Shown piece after piece: positions 28,091 to 36,639 of a stretch of DNA of 45,531 nucleotides. Made by a program: the position numbers and the translations under genes. The notes under the pieces are model-generated. The model saw only the letters and a program-made list of their open reading frames with translations. It did no database searches and was not told where the DNA came from. Source of the DNA: a virus; the IMG/VR virus record IMGVR_UViG_3300027973_001824, positions 1-45,531 of that record. One strand, written 5' to 3'. Every line of letters starts with the position of its first letter. The first letter of the stretch is position 1.

Positions 28091-28235
28091 TGGCGTGATC
28101 AAGAAGTACATCAAAAGACTCTTGACACGGTTGGAAGCTCGTGGTATAGTTACCAGCGTAGTTCGGAAAGATATTCTTGACGAGCTAAATTCGATGGCGA
28201 GAGAAATCGCCGTAATGCAGGAGAGTGGTGAGTAA
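28065..28235 (+). CDS. Small basic/helical protein, unrecognised
   Basis: A 56-residue protein starting at ATG 28065 with GGAG upstream, overlapping the glycosyltransferase end by 26 bp. It begins MKHLNKKFDGVIKKYIKRLL, is Lys/Arg-rich in the first half and acidic at the end. No known motif is seen. A consensus promoter lies inside it, so the frame may be partly constrained by that. It fills the space up to the SSB gene. Confidence 0.55.
   Translation: MKHLNKKFDGVIKKYIKRLLTRLEARGIVTSVVRKDILDELNSMAREIAVMQESGE
28122..28150 (+). promoter_or_regulatory. Consensus promoter for the SSB gene, inside the preceding ORF
   Basis: TTGACA (28122-28127) and TATAGT (28145-28150) are exactly 17 bp apart. 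The transcript would reach the SSB start within about 80 nt and would end at the intrinsic terminator after that gene, giving a possible one-gene SSB transcript. Confidence 0.75.
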
Positions 28236-28236
28236 T

Positions 28237-29091
28237 ATGGCATTTGGTAAGATGATTCAAGAAGCACAGCAAGCGTCAGTGTCGGCCGGAAGCGCAAAGA
28301 GCATGTTCCTCGATTTGCACGAGGGTGTCCGTATCATTCGGTTCCTTCCCGATCCCGTGAATCCTTTGGAACCCTTGTTGGGGCCAACTGTGCTTCACGT
28401 GTGGCTTAAGGTGATGCGCGGTGGTGTGGAAGTACAACGTCGCATTTTTGTAGACAACGAAACTCGCCGTCTGTTACCCGAGTCGGTACAGGAGAGCGTA
28501 CGTCGTCGGTTCTTCATTAACGTGTACGACAAGAGCAAGGTGGTTAAGCTGGAGGACGGTAGTACCGTTTACGCCAACTTGCAGAATCAGTTCATTCAAG
28601 TCAACAAGGGCGAAGCTCGAGTGATGACTGATCCTCCGGCACCGAACAACTCGGTTGTTATACTTGAGGCCAGCGTTTCTGGTGGTCAAGGTGCTGGCGG
28701 TATGCTCAACGACATGGAGTCATTGGCGATGTCGGCACTAGATGCGGACAACAACTTGATTCCAATCACACAGATTGATTTTCAAATCACGACTCGTGGC
28801 AAAGGGCTTCAGACCAAGCGCCATGTGTACCTCGGTACGAACCGTGATCCATTGGCTCAGTTTGTGTACGATCTCCCCGTGTTTGATTTGGCCAACTTTG
28901 CCAAACCTTACCCAGCTGCAGCTATCCGCGACCTTATCAAGGGCGAGGACTACGGCGAGGTGGTCAAGGCGTACAACGTGACGGTCATGCCACAGTTGGT
29001 CTCACGCACAGCTGGCGTAGAGGCTACGGCGGTCGGGGTAGTGAAGGCGCCTACCGCTCCCATCGAATCGTTGTTTGACCAAGAGTTCTAG
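28237..29091 (+). CDS. Phage single-stranded DNA-binding protein (gp32-like)
   Basis: A 284-residue protein if it starts at ATG 28237 (GTG 28228 is an alternative; GGTGAG lies just upstream). The segment LHEGVRIIRFLPDP followed by basic and aromatic residues (WLKVMRGGVEVQRR, RRRFFINVYD, VYANLQNQF) resembles the OB-fold core of T4 gp32-type SSBs. The C-terminus ESLFDQEF is acidic with aromatic residues, as in SSB tails that bind replisome partners. The Zn-binding cysteines of T4 gp32 are absent. It has its own promoter and terminator, and the primase gene follows. Confidence 0.78.
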   Translation: MAFGKMIQEAQQASVSAGSAKSMFLDLHEGVRIIRFLPDPVNPLEPLLGPTVLHVWLKVMRGGVEVQRRIFVDNETRRLLPESVQESVRRRFFINVYDKSKVVKLEDGSTVYANLQNQFIQVNKGEARVMTDPPAPNNSVVILEASVSGGQGAGGMLNDMESLAMSALDADNNLIPITQIDFQITTRGKGLQTKRHVYLGTNRDPLAQFVYDLPVFDLANFAKPYPAAAIRDLIKGEDYGEVVKAYNVTVMPQLVSRTAGVEATAVGVVKAPTAPIESLFDQEF

Positions 29092-29102
29092 TTTTCCGAG
29101 GT

Positions 29103-29139
29103 GGGGTGGTGTTAGTAATAGCACCACCCCCTCTTTTTT
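29103..29139 (+). terminator. Intrinsic terminator after the SSB gene
   Basis: The 9-bp GC-rich stem GGGGTGGTG (29103-29111) / CACCACCCC (29122-29130), plus one internal U-G pair, is followed by CTC and six T's (29134-29139). It lies 11 bp after the stop codon. Confidence 0.92.
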
Positions 29140-29153
29140 ATTAGGAGTTTGTC

Positions 29154-30071
29154 ATGTCACGTGGTTACAAATCAGATTGCCCTGAGTGCGGAGGTCATAA
29201 CTTGTACGTTACTCCGGACAACGGTGTTGAGTACTGCTTTAACTGTGGTTACCGCCGATCGCCCGAGCACCAAGCCGCACCGCACATACCAACGTTTAAA
29301 GTCAACCCATACATACAGGATATACGACACTACTACACGAAGCTGGGCGCCTACTATCACGCTTGCGTCACACCAGCGGTTCGTGCGTACCTCAACACTC
29401 GTGGTATTAGCGACTCGCTCATTCAGCATTACGGTCTTGGCTACTGCCCTGCAAGTACTAACACTATGTATGAAGAGGCTATTGGCAAGATTGCAGGAAT
29501 TAGTACATCCAACGGTAAGTCAGTACTCGCAGGGCGGATTATATTCCCGTACTTTAACCCCTTGAACAACATGGTTTGCGACCTACGCGGGCGTGCGTTC
29601 GATGCGTACGACAGCGACGTGAAGTACAAAGGTCCATACAACACTGCATCGGCACGCGGGGCCGACGAGTGGCCCTACGATGCAGCGTGGTGCTTAAGCA
29701 CTGACCCGCTGGTCATCACTGAGGGTGAGGTCAAGTCACTTGTTGCTACTGCTGCAGGAGTTCCGACGGTTGGCCTACCCGGCATGGGTATGTGGCGTTG
29801 GCGTATCAAACCGGCGGTGGACACACAGAGACGGATGGTAGTGATCTTTGATGCACAACGCAACCCAGCAGTGCACGAGGCAGTGATGCAAGCTATTGAC
29901 CGCATCGCACAAAAGATACCGGATGTGTTTGTCGGTACGCTCCCATTGTGGGGTAACAAGACAGATGTAGACGAGTTCATTTTGACACGGGGCGCGCAAG
30001 AGTTTAAGATGATAGTGAATTCCGCGCTACCCTACACTACATGGGCTAGCCTACAACGAAGAGGTAATTAG
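29154..30071 (+). CDS. DNA primase with zinc ribbon and TOPRIM domain
   Basis: A 305-residue protein. The zinc ribbon has C9-x2-C12 and C28-x2-C31. The TOPRIM domain has VITEGEVKSL (Glu near residue 190), VVIFDAQ (Asp near 230) and a DVDEF motif near 270. These are the metal-binding residues of DnaG/T7-type primases. It makes RNA primers for lagging-strand synthesis. It is shorter than bacterial DnaG and has no helicase part; the helicase is a separate gene starting directly after its stop. TAGGAG precedes ATG 29154. Confidence 0.88.
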   Translation: MSRGYKSDCPECGGHNLYVTPDNGVEYCFNCGYRRSPEHQAAPHIPTFKVNPYIQDIRHYYTKLGAYYHACVTPAVRAYLNTRGISDSLIQHYGLGYCPASTNTMYEEAIGKIAGISTSNGKSVLAGRIIFPYFNPLNNMVCDLRGRAFDAYDSDVKYKGPYNTASARGADEWPYDAAWCLSTDPLVITEGEVKSLVATAAGVPTVGLPGMGMWRWRIKPAVDTQRRMVVIFDAQRNPAVHEAVMQAIDRIAQKIPDVFVGTLPLWGNKTDVDEFILTRGAQEFKMIVNSALPYTTWASLQRRGN

Positions 30072-31268
30072 ATGTATCAAGACACAGTGGCTGAGTGGCG
30101 CTTACTGGCCAGTTTCACACGTAATGCTGAGGCGTTGCACAAAGTAACTGAGGCCCTTGTCACCGAAGAGCGCAAGGCAATCCTTACCAAACTCAAAGAC
30201 GCTCACATGCGCTACGGTGAGTGCTCGTACGAAGTGCTTCGTATGGCCTTCGATGGAGAGATCCCCGGGGAGTTACTTGTGCAGTCTGCGGTCAACCAGA
30301 ACGCACTGATTGATGACTTGGCCCTAGTGGCTCGCCGTCGTCAACTGTACGAGGCCAGCAAGGTATTGGAGTATGAGTCACAGCAGTATCACCCGAACGA
30401 GAAGTCAGTGGACGCCGCACTGGAATTTGACGCGGTGATACCACAGCACGACAGTGCTCTGCTCGGCGGAGCACAGCGTATGCTCGGTGATCTCATTCGC
30501 AAGGTGGACGGTACTTACGCGTTCACTCGCACCGGTATCGGTTTTCTAGATCAAATGCTGGGCGGTGAGTGGTTGCCGAAGACACTCAACATCATCATGG
30601 CCAAGCCGGGTACGGGTAAGACTGCGCTGGTTGGCCAGTCGATGCTTGAAATGGCACGGCAGTACAACACACGCAGTCTGTTCTTCTCATTGGAGATGAG
30701 CAAGGAGCAATTGATTAGTCGCTGGGTTGCATACCTACTCAAGATTGATGCGTCACTGCTTCAGTTTGGCCGTCTCTCGAAGCCACAGTCGGAGCAGGTG
30801 GAGCAGGCCGTGATGTACCTGCAATCGCTACCGCTGTTTGTGGTGGACGATCCCACAGTTAGTTTGGATGCCATGCGTAAAGAAATCCGAGACGCTGCAC
30901 GTCAGGGCTGTCGTGTGGTATTCCTAGACTACCTGCAGATCACCCGGCACCATGTCCACGGCAATCGTAATCAGGACCTTGGTGAGGTTGCAGTACTACT
31001 GAAGGAAGCAGCCAAGGAACACAACATCGCGATCACAATTCTATCTCAGATGAACAAGTCCTCCGAGGGGTTGGACGCGGTACGTGACTCAGGTGAGGTG
31101 GCTCAGGTTGCCGACACCGTGCTCGAGCTGGCTCCCATCGATGACTATCCGGATGACCAAGGCAATCGCGCAATCAGTTTAAAATTTCATAAGAACCGCA
31201 ACGGTAAGTTGGGTACTTCAACGGTGGTGTTTAATGGTGCGTACCAAAAATTTAGCGGGGGTGTCTAA
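30072..31268 (+). CDS. DnaB-like replicative DNA helicase
   Basis: A 398-residue protein of the RecA/DnaB fold. Walker A is AKPGTGKTAL (about residue 177) and Walker B is VVFLDYLQI (about 282); LSQMNKSSEG and the C-terminal KFHKNRNG match DnaB motifs 4-5. The N-terminal ~150 residues would be a reduced primase-interaction domain. It should unwind the replication fork as a hexamer, with the adjacent primase. The start is ATG 30072 with GAGGT upstream, right after the primase stop. It ends overlapping the next gene by 35 bp. No helicase loader is recognised nearby. Confidence 0.9.
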   Translation: MYQDTVAEWRLLASFTRNAEALHKVTEALVTEERKAILTKLKDAHMRYGECSYEVLRMAFDGEIPGELLVQSAVNQNALIDDLALVARRRQLYEASKVLEYESQQYHPNEKSVDAALEFDAVIPQHDSALLGGAQRMLGDLIRKVDGTYAFTRTGIGFLDQMLGGEWLPKTLNIIMAKPGTGKTALVGQSMLEMARQYNTRSLFFSLEMSKEQLISRWVAYLLKIDASLLQFGRLSKPQSEQVEQAVMYLQSLPLFVVDDPTVSLDAMRKEIRDAARQGCRVVFLDYLQITRHHVHGNRNQDLGEVAVLLKEAAKEHNIAITILSQMNKSSEGLDAVRDSGEVAQVADTVLELAPIDDYPDDQGNRAISLKFHKNRNGKLGTSTVVFNGAYQKFSGGV

Positions 31269-31836
31269 CCCCATCACGTCTCCTGAAGAGAGTGAGCGTT
31301 TGAAAGAAGAACGCAAACAACGGAACCGATTGAACCGACAGCGTGCAAAGAACATGGAGCGTCGAGTGGCTCGGTACCTTGGCGGAGATCGCACACCACA
31401 GTCAGGCGCAGGTAGCAGTAAAGGGGATGTCGCAGTCCTCTTTACAAACCGCCCCGGTCGATACCTTGTTGAGTGTAAGCTCACTGATCAGTGGTTCAAC
31501 GGCCACCCAGCCATGTCGCTAAGTAAAGCATGGCTGCTTAAGATCCAAGAGGAAGCAAAGCAGATGAACGCATTGTTTGGTATCTTGGTGTTTCGGTTCC
31601 ATCAACGGCAGGATGATTACGTGTTGGTGCGTGCGTCGGACATGGCCAAGCTGGTTAAGATGGGAGATACCCCGCTCAGCTTGGCGTTTGAGACTAGCGC
31701 AAAGACCATTCACATGACGTTCGAGCGTGCACAATTATGCAAACAGTCTCCGGGGTTTGTCAGCGTATCCATAAACTATGTGATATACTACCTCATGACA
31801 TTAAGCATGTATAAGCAACTGCTGGACGAGTCGTAG
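31234..31836 (+). CDS. Hjc-like Holliday junction resolvase / PD-(D/E)XK nuclease
   Basis: A 200-residue protein with the active-site pattern E42, GSSKGD65V and VE80CK82, in the spacing seen in archaeal-type Hjc resolvases and related endonucleases. A basic N-terminal helix (RKQRNRLNRQRAKNMERR) leads into the fold. It would resolve branched recombination or replication intermediates before packaging. The start overlaps the helicase gene by 35 bp. The C-terminal ~70 residues extend beyond the minimal Hjc fold and have no recognised motif. Confidence 0.75.
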   Translation: MVRTKNLAGVSNPITSPEESERLKEERKQRNRLNRQRAKNMERRVARYLGGDRTPQSGAGSSKGDVAVLFTNRPGRYLVECKLTDQWFNGHPAMSLSKAWLLKIQEEAKQMNALFGILVFRFHQRQDDYVLVRASDMAKLVKMGDTPLSLAFETSAKTIHMTFERAQLCKQSPGFVSVSINYVIYYLMTLSMYKQLLDES

Positions 31837-31844
31837 GAGAGACA

Positions 31845-32156
31845 ATGGCCAAAGCAACCGTAGACAATAGCCCTTTCGCACCCCTCATCGGTAAGCAGAT
31901 AACCATCGAGTTTGATGGCATCGTACTGAACGCGGTGCTTCAGGCTGTCGAAATGCAGAAGCTTACAGGCATGACGAATGCACCAGAGAAGCGTGTGCGA
32001 GAGGAAGGGAAGTACTACACACCGCCCTGCATAAAGGTGGTGTGTGATGTAGGATCGATGGTATTTGTGCAAGAGGATTGCCAGATTGTGGCGATCGCAA
32101 ATGGTATCGCGTTTATGTTTTCTGATTATGCAGTGAGGATCCGATGTACCAACTAA
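31845..32156 (+). CDS. Conserved-looking small protein of the replication cluster, unrecognised
   Basis: A 103-residue protein with GGAGAG just before ATG 31845, overlapping the polymerase gene by 13 bp. The composition suggests mixed alpha/beta structure (KQITIEFDGIVLNAVLQAVEM, then IKVVCDVGSMVFVQEDCQIV). No enzyme motif, zinc site or membrane helix is seen. Its position between a resolvase and the DNA polymerase suggests an accessory replication role, which is inference from location only. Confidence 0.75.
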   Translation: MAKATVDNSPFAPLIGKQITIEFDGIVLNAVLQAVEMQKLTGMTNAPEKRVREEGKYYTPPCIKVVCDVGSMVFVQEDCQIVAIANGIAFMFSDYAVRIRCTN

Positions 32157-34057
32157 TCACCAATGAGCAAGAGTTCCACGCGTCGCTACCAAAATTGACG
32201 GGCACGCTGTATGTGGACACTGAGACGACTGGCCTTGACCCACACACGTACACACTCTTGTTGGTGCAGATTGCTACCGATACCGATGTGTACGTGTACG
32301 ACTTTACACGGCTTCCCTTGGAACTGGTGCGTTTGTTTGCACCCATGCTTGGTGGTGAGCAACTCAAGGTATTGCAGAACGCAAGCTTTGACATCAAGGT
32401 GTTCTACAAGTTCGGTCGGTTCGTCATGCGGAACATTCACGACACCCGTATTGTAGAAGCCATGCTCACTGCTGGTCAACTGGGTGTGCAGAACAACTTA
32501 GCTGCTATTGCTGATCGTCGGCTTGGGTTGACCCTAGACAAGACCGTGCGTGACCAGTTCACGAGTGGCTTCACCGAGATTACCGCCGAGCAACTTGAAT
32601 ATGCAGCCAAGGATGTCATTGTGCTACAGCAGTTGTATCCCATTCATCAGATTCTGATTGCAGATGCGGAGATTGAGAAGGTGTACAAGCTGGAGTCTGA
32701 CCTGATTCCAGTGGTAGCCATGATGGAGTACTACGGCATGCCGTTTAAGAAGGAGCACCTCAGTGGGCTGGAGCCCGTGCTACAGGTGCTGATCGACAAC
32801 GCTGAGAAAGCAGTACAGCGCATGGTTATTGAGAATGGTGCGGCTGATCAGGTAGTCTTTAGTCGTGATGGGTATAAGGCGCTCAACAGTTCCTCCAACC
32901 AGCAGATGCTAAAGTACTTCAATGATGTCGGCATCAACGTCACTGATCTTAACGCACGCACTATTACTGAGTGGGACTTCAAACACCGTAAGTCTGCCGA
33001 GCGGTACGAGATGGACTCAGCGTTGTTCGATGACGATTTGTTGGAGTCGATCGATGCCTTCGGCCGTTACGAGAACTTTCAACTTCGTATGTACGCATAC
33101 TTAGTGGGTGCTCGTAAGCTACAGTCAACCTATGTCAAGGGGCTACAGGAGATGGAGAACCCGGTGACCAAGCGCATCCACTGTACCTTTAATCAGATCG
33201 GTGCAGCGACTGGTCGCTTCAGCAGTTCACGCCCTAACCTGCAGAACTTGCCGTCGGACCAGAAGATGCGGAACCTTGGGGTGAACGAGAGCATTCGCCA
33301 CGCGTTTGCCGTCAATGATAATCGCCGGTTGATTATCGCGGACTACTCTACGATTGAGTTGGTTATCATTGCAGACGCTAGCAACGATGCTGCACTTGTG
33401 GCCAACCTTGGAGACCTACACACATACGTTGCGAAGCACGTATTGGGGGTGACGGAGATTAATGATACAAATAAGAAAGAGCACCCGTACAAAATATGGC
33501 GAGATGTCGCTAAAATGGTCAACTATTCTATTGCTTATTCTGTTGGCGGTGATTCTTTGGCCAAGCAGATGACCATTCAGTTGGGTCCGCTTGGTGTGAA
33601 GTATACACCGAAGCAGGGTGATGAGATTATTGAGCAGTGGAAGCAGATGTTTCCCGAGGCTACGGCGTGGCTAAAGAAGAGTGCCCGCAGTGCAGTATTG
33701 TTTGGCTGGGTTGCTGACAGCTACGGGCGTAAGCGATGGTGGAATCGGGCAGAGTTTCACCAACGGTGGAAGAAAGAGGCGGCTGAACGGGAGGCAATGA
33801 ACTTCCCGATCCAAGGGCTCAGTGCCACCATGGTTAAGCTTGCGTTGATCAAAGCGTTTGATCGCTTGGACCTGCGACAGGCGGTGATTGTGTCCACCGT
33901 GCACGACGAAATCATCCTCGAGAGCACGGTTGGGTACGCGGAGACAGCCAGCACAATCTTGAAGGGTGCCATGGAAGAAGCAGCACAGGAAGTGCTACCG
34001 AATCTTGGCCACACGGTGAAGGTAGACCCCGCAATTTCTACTAAGTATGATAAGTAG
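32144..34057 (+). CDS. polA: Family A DNA polymerase with 3'-5' exonuclease
   Basis: A 637-residue protein. The proofreading domain has VD25TE27TTGLD, NASFDIKVFY and YAAKDVIVLQQLY. The polymerase domain has TGRFSSSRPNLQNLP, motif A DYSTIEL (D400; the usual Gln is Thr), motif B R453-x3-K457-x3-Y461 (nt 33500-33541) and motif C H587-D588-E589. The position equal to Phe762 of E. coli Pol I is Tyr, as in T7 polymerase, and the two glycines near it are Ser. There is no 5'-3' exonuclease domain. It is the replicative polymerase of the phage. Motif B lies in a locally AT-richer patch. Confidence 0.95.
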   Translation: MYQLITNEQEFHASLPKLTGTLYVDTETTGLDPHTYTLLLVQIATDTDVYVYDFTRLPLELVRLFAPMLGGEQLKVLQNASFDIKVFYKFGRFVMRNIHDTRIVEAMLTAGQLGVQNNLAAIADRRLGLTLDKTVRDQFTSGFTEITAEQLEYAAKDVIVLQQLYPIHQILIADAEIEKVYKLESDLIPVVAMMEYYGMPFKKEHLSGLEPVLQVLIDNAEKAVQRMVIENGAADQVVFSRDGYKALNSSSNQQMLKYFNDVGINVTDLNARTITEWDFKHRKSAERYEMDSALFDDDLLESIDAFGRYENFQLRMYAYLVGARKLQSTYVKGLQEMENPVTKRIHCTFNQIGAATGRFSSSRPNLQNLPSDQKMRNLGVNESIRHAFAVNDNRRLIIADYSTIELVIIADASNDAALVANLGDLHTYVAKHVLGVTEINDTNKKEHPYKIWRDVAKMVNYSIAYSVGGDSLAKQMTIQLGPLGVKYTPKQGDEIIEQWKQMFPEATAWLKKSARSAVLFGWVADSYGRKRWWNRAEFHQRWKKEAAEREAMNFPIQGLSATMVKLALIKAFDRLDLRQAVIVSTVHDEIILESTVGYAETASTILKGAMEEAAQEVLPNLGHTVKVDPAISTKYDK

Positions 34058-34060
34058 GTG

Positions 34061-34249
34061 ATGAATATGTTGAGTATGCTACTAGTGGTCGTTTGTTTTA
34101 TCTGGTGTCAGATGTGTGTGCGGCAAGCACGCATTAATCCGACTGACCCGCAGTGGGTTAACAGTTGGATTACTGCATTGCAGATGGGTGCGATACTTTT
34201 AATTTTTCTTGCAGCAGTAACAGGGGGTGAGTGGTGGCTAAGAAACTAG
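34061..34249 (+). CDS. Small membrane protein with two hydrophobic segments
   Basis: About 62 residues. Possible starts are GTG 34058, ATG 34061 and ATG 34067; AGGTGAT (34056-34062) favours 34067. Two hydrophobic segments (LSMLLVVVCFIW and ALQMGAILLIFLAAV) flank a short polar loop with NPTDPQW. It overlaps the RecA-like gene by 19 bp. A small inner-membrane protein between replication genes may anchor or influence host processes; nothing in the sequence fixes its function. Confidence 0.65.
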   Translation: MNMLSMLLVVVCFIWCQMCVRQARINPTDPQWVNSWITALQMGAILLIFLAAVTGGEWWLRN

Positions 34250-35166
34250 ACTTCTCGAACATTGCCTTTGGAGATACACCGATTGAGTACCGCTACTATC
34301 CTTCGAGCATCATCTCGTTGAACCAAATCATGGGGGGTCATGGCCTGCGTGGTGGGACAATCACGCAGCTATTGGCTGAACCGGGGCACGGTAAGACAAC
34401 GTTGGCCTTGGACTTCCTCGCTCAAGGACAGAAGTCCTCAGTCAAGGAGGTCGAGGTGACACAGGGTAAAACTACTCGAAAGATAAACGCATTGTTTGTC
34501 GATTTAGAGCGCTCGTTTGACCCGGTGTACGCGGAGAAGATCGGCGTGGACCTGTCAAAGCTGCTTGTACTGCGGCCCTCGTATGCTGAGCAGTGTCTGG
34601 CACAGGTTGAATGGTTCCTAACTAATGGACTGCAACTAATCGTGTTCGATAGTGTCCCCGCAATGGTAACCAAAGACGAGTTTGAGAAGGAGATGGACGA
34701 CCCAGCACGCATGGCTGGTGCCTCAGGATTGTTATCCCGCTGGGTTATCCGCCTTGTCGGCATGGTACACAACGCTGATGCAATGTTTATCTTTATCAAT
34801 CAGTACCGTGCTAACCTATCGCCCATGGCACGGACGGAGAAGAAACCTTTTGGTGCACGGTCGTTGCGGTACTACTGCAACGTTATCTTGGAACTGGTGC
34901 GGATACGCAACGAGGACGAGAAGACAATTATTCAGGCCACAGTGACAAAGAATAAACAATCCGGCGAGGGAAATCGTTGTGAGTATGTGATGCTCAAGGG
35001 CCGCGGTCTTGCTCCGGAATACGACCTATTGGCATTGGCCTTGGAGTATGGTATAATCACCAAAGCAGGAGCATGGTACGAGTATGCGGGAAAGAAAGCC
35101 CAAGGGCTCGACAATTGTATTCAGCAGTTTGACATGGATGAAATTCGCAAGCAAGTACAAGCGTAG
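34231..35166 (+). CDS. RecA-like recombinase
   Basis: A 311-residue protein (GTG 34231, or GTG 34234 which has better spacing from GGGGGTGA). Walker A is AEPGHGKTTL, Walker B LIVFDSV, and FINQYRANLSP followed by KPFGARSLRYYCNVILEL matches the region after the second DNA-binding loop of RecA/UvsX proteins. It should pair homologous strands in recombination-dependent replication or repair. It is somewhat shorter than cellular RecA (about 350 residues). The Cas4/RecB-like nuclease two genes downstream could supply its single-stranded substrate. Confidence 0.88.
   Translation: MVAKKLDFSNIAFGDTPIEYRYYPSSIISLNQIMGGHGLRGGTITQLLAEPGHGKTTLALDFLAQGQKSSVKEVEVTQGKTTRKINALFVDLERSFDPVYAEKIGVDLSKLLVLRPSYAEQCLAQVEWFLTNGLQLIVFDSVPAMVTKDEFEKEMDDPARMAGASGLLSRWVIRLVGMVHNADAMFIFINQYRANLSPMARTEKKPFGARSLRYYCNVILELVRIRNEDEKTIIQATVTKNKQSGEGNRCEYVMLKGRGLAPEYDLLALALEYGIITKAGAWYEYAGKKAQGLDNCIQQFDMDEIRKQVQA
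35029..35057 (+). promoter_or_regulatory. Internal promoter near the end of the recA-like gene
   Basis: TTGGCA (35029-35034) and a perfect TATAAT (35052-35057, also with TG at -15/-14) are 17 bp apart inside the coding region. A transcript would start about 110 bp before the next gene, separating the coiled-coil and nuclease genes from upstream control. Confidence 0.6.
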
Positions 35167-35175
35167 GAGAATGAG

Positions 35176-35526
35176 ATGAACCCCAATCTTGAGACATGGA
35201 TTGATAACGTGCCGGACTACTACGACATGACTACTGCGTACAACGCATACGGTCGTCTGAAGCAACGTCTGGTACTCAAAGAGCGGGAGATTGAGCGCAT
35301 CGAGCAGCAGATTGCAATGGAGGAATCAAAACCCCGTAGTAACGAGGCACGTGCACTGAAGCTTTCGCGCACAAGCGCACTGCTTGATGAGCGGGCCGAG
35401 ATCCAAGCGGAGCTGGTGATGCAGGAGTCGTACGTGAAAGCGTTGGAGTACCGCAAATCAATGTTTGCGAGTGCTGCGTACACTATCAAAATGCGCTACG
35501 AAGCTCCGATGGGGGAGGTAGAGTGA
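35176..35526 (+). CDS. Coiled-coil protein upstream of the RecB-like nuclease
   Basis: A 116-residue protein with AGGAGA five bases before ATG 35176. Residues ~25-95 are a highly charged helix (LKQRLVLKEREIERIEQQIA..., then LSRTSALLDERAEIQAELV) typical of coiled coil. The stop overlaps the nuclease start (GTGA), which suggests coupled expression and perhaps a physical partnership with the nuclease. No catalytic motif is seen. Confidence 0.78.
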   Translation: MNPNLETWIDNVPDYYDMTTAYNAYGRLKQRLVLKEREIERIEQQIAMEESKPRSNEARALKLSRTSALLDERAEIQAELVMQESYVKALEYRKSMFASAAYTIKMRYEAPMGEVE

Positions 35527-36287
35527 CCGACACACTACCTGAGTTCAGTGCCAGCCGGTTTAACTTGTACAAAACATGCCCCCGGCTGTACCGCTACCAG
35601 TATATTGATCACTTGGAGGGCAACCGTCATGTATATACGCTTATGGGCAGTGCTTTGCACTTGGCGATCGAGCACTACTACAAGACGAAGGAGAACCCGC
35701 TACCGCTGTTCACCAATAACTTCCACGAGTTAATGGCTGCGGCTAGCGCCTCCGAGAACGGGGTGGTTGCAGGTAACCTACTTGCGAAAGCAGTAACCCT
35801 TGGCCAGTCTATCCTACGGGGCATGGACTGGGGTACACTCGAGCCGAAGGAAATTGAGTTCGGGTTTCGGTTACCCTTTCCCGCGGAAAATCCCTTGGTA
35901 ATTATGCGTGGGTTTATCGACATGATTACGGAGGATGAATGGATCGTAGACCACAAGAGTGGTGGTAAGAAACCAAGCTCAGTAGAGCTGGCCAACAACC
36001 CACAGTTGTTGATCTACGTGTGGGCATATGAGCAGTTGTATGGCCACAAGCCGAAGCGTGTGATCTGGCATCATCTCCGCACACTAGAGTTGTGCGAAGC
36101 CAAAGTGATGGACGACTACGACGCTAAGCTGGAAAAATTAACGAAGACACTGGTGAGCATCCTTACGGATACAGCGTTTGAGAAGATACCGGAAGGTTAC
36201 TTTTGCAAACAAGTGTGCGCCCACAATCACCTGTGTTGGCCAAGGCAAACGGATGAAGAGTCGCTTACTTTTGCGGGAGACTCTTAG
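35523..36287 (+). CDS. Cas4/RecB-like PD-(D/E)XK exonuclease with probable Fe-S site
   Basis: A 254-residue protein starting at GTG 35523. FSASRFNLYKTC19PRLY, GSALHLAIEHYY, MRGFIDMI, WIVDHKSGG and NNPQLLIYVWAY follow the order of motifs in the PDDEXK_1/Cas4 nucleases: structural Gln/Tyr elements, the metal-binding Asp and the D-x-K pair. C19 with C228-x3-C232-x5-C238 matches the split cysteine arrangement that binds an iron-sulphur cluster in Cas4 and AddB. It probably resects DNA ends for the RecA-like recombinase. Confidence 0.87.
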   Translation: MTDTLPEFSASRFNLYKTCPRLYRYQYIDHLEGNRHVYTLMGSALHLAIEHYYKTKENPLPLFTNNFHELMAAASASENGVVAGNLLAKAVTLGQSILRGMDWGTLEPKEIEFGFRLPFPAENPLVIMRGFIDMITEDEWIVDHKSGGKKPSSVELANNPQLLIYVWAYEQLYGHKPKRVIWHHLRTLELCEAKVMDDYDAKLEKLTKTLVSILTDTAFEKIPEGYFCKQVCAHNHLCWPRQTDEESLTFAGDS

Positions 36288-36639
36288 GGATCTCTTAGCA
36301 AACAAACTACCGATAGAGGATCGGGTAGCAATCGAGATGACTGTGCAAGCAAATGCACACTTCATGTTAGACAACCACCCGAACTCTATCGTTATCCTCC
36401 AGCAATGGAGCGAGGGATACTCACCAATGGAGATTGCGTCGATGCACAAGATGCACAACGGAGTAGTCAAAGACATTCTTCGGTTTTGTTTTGAACTACT
36501 TGGAAGAAAGCTACACATCGAAGACGGTAACGTACTCTCACAGGTACCGCCACAACTAACAAGTGTAGCCCGCAGTGTATTCAACGCTTACTATGATACG
36601 TTTACTGAATTACCTGAAAGGGATATGGAAGTGAGTTAA
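36253..36639 (+). CDS. Putative helix-turn-helix protein (sigma region 4-like)
   Basis: A 128-residue protein with ATG 36253 (an upstream TTG at 36178 would overlap the nuclease gene far more). Residues ~57-85 (QQWSEGYSPMEIASMHKMHNG and on) look like a helix-turn-helix of the sigma region 4 / LuxR type. The N-terminal helix is basic, KSRLLLRETLRDLL. It may act on phage transcription or at the origin; both are inference. It overlaps the next start (TAATG). Confidence 0.62.
   Translation: MKSRLLLRETLRDLLANKLPIEDRVAIEMTVQANAHFMLDNHPNSIVILQQWSEGYSPMEIASMHKMHNGVVKDILRFCFELLGRKLHIEDGNVLSQVPPQLTSVARSVFNAYYDTFTELPERDMEVS

Noticed and set aside
33459-33560. An intron or intein in the polymerase at motif B
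   Set aside because: The frame is continuous, motif spacing is normal and no splice-domain or group I features are present; only the base composition differs.
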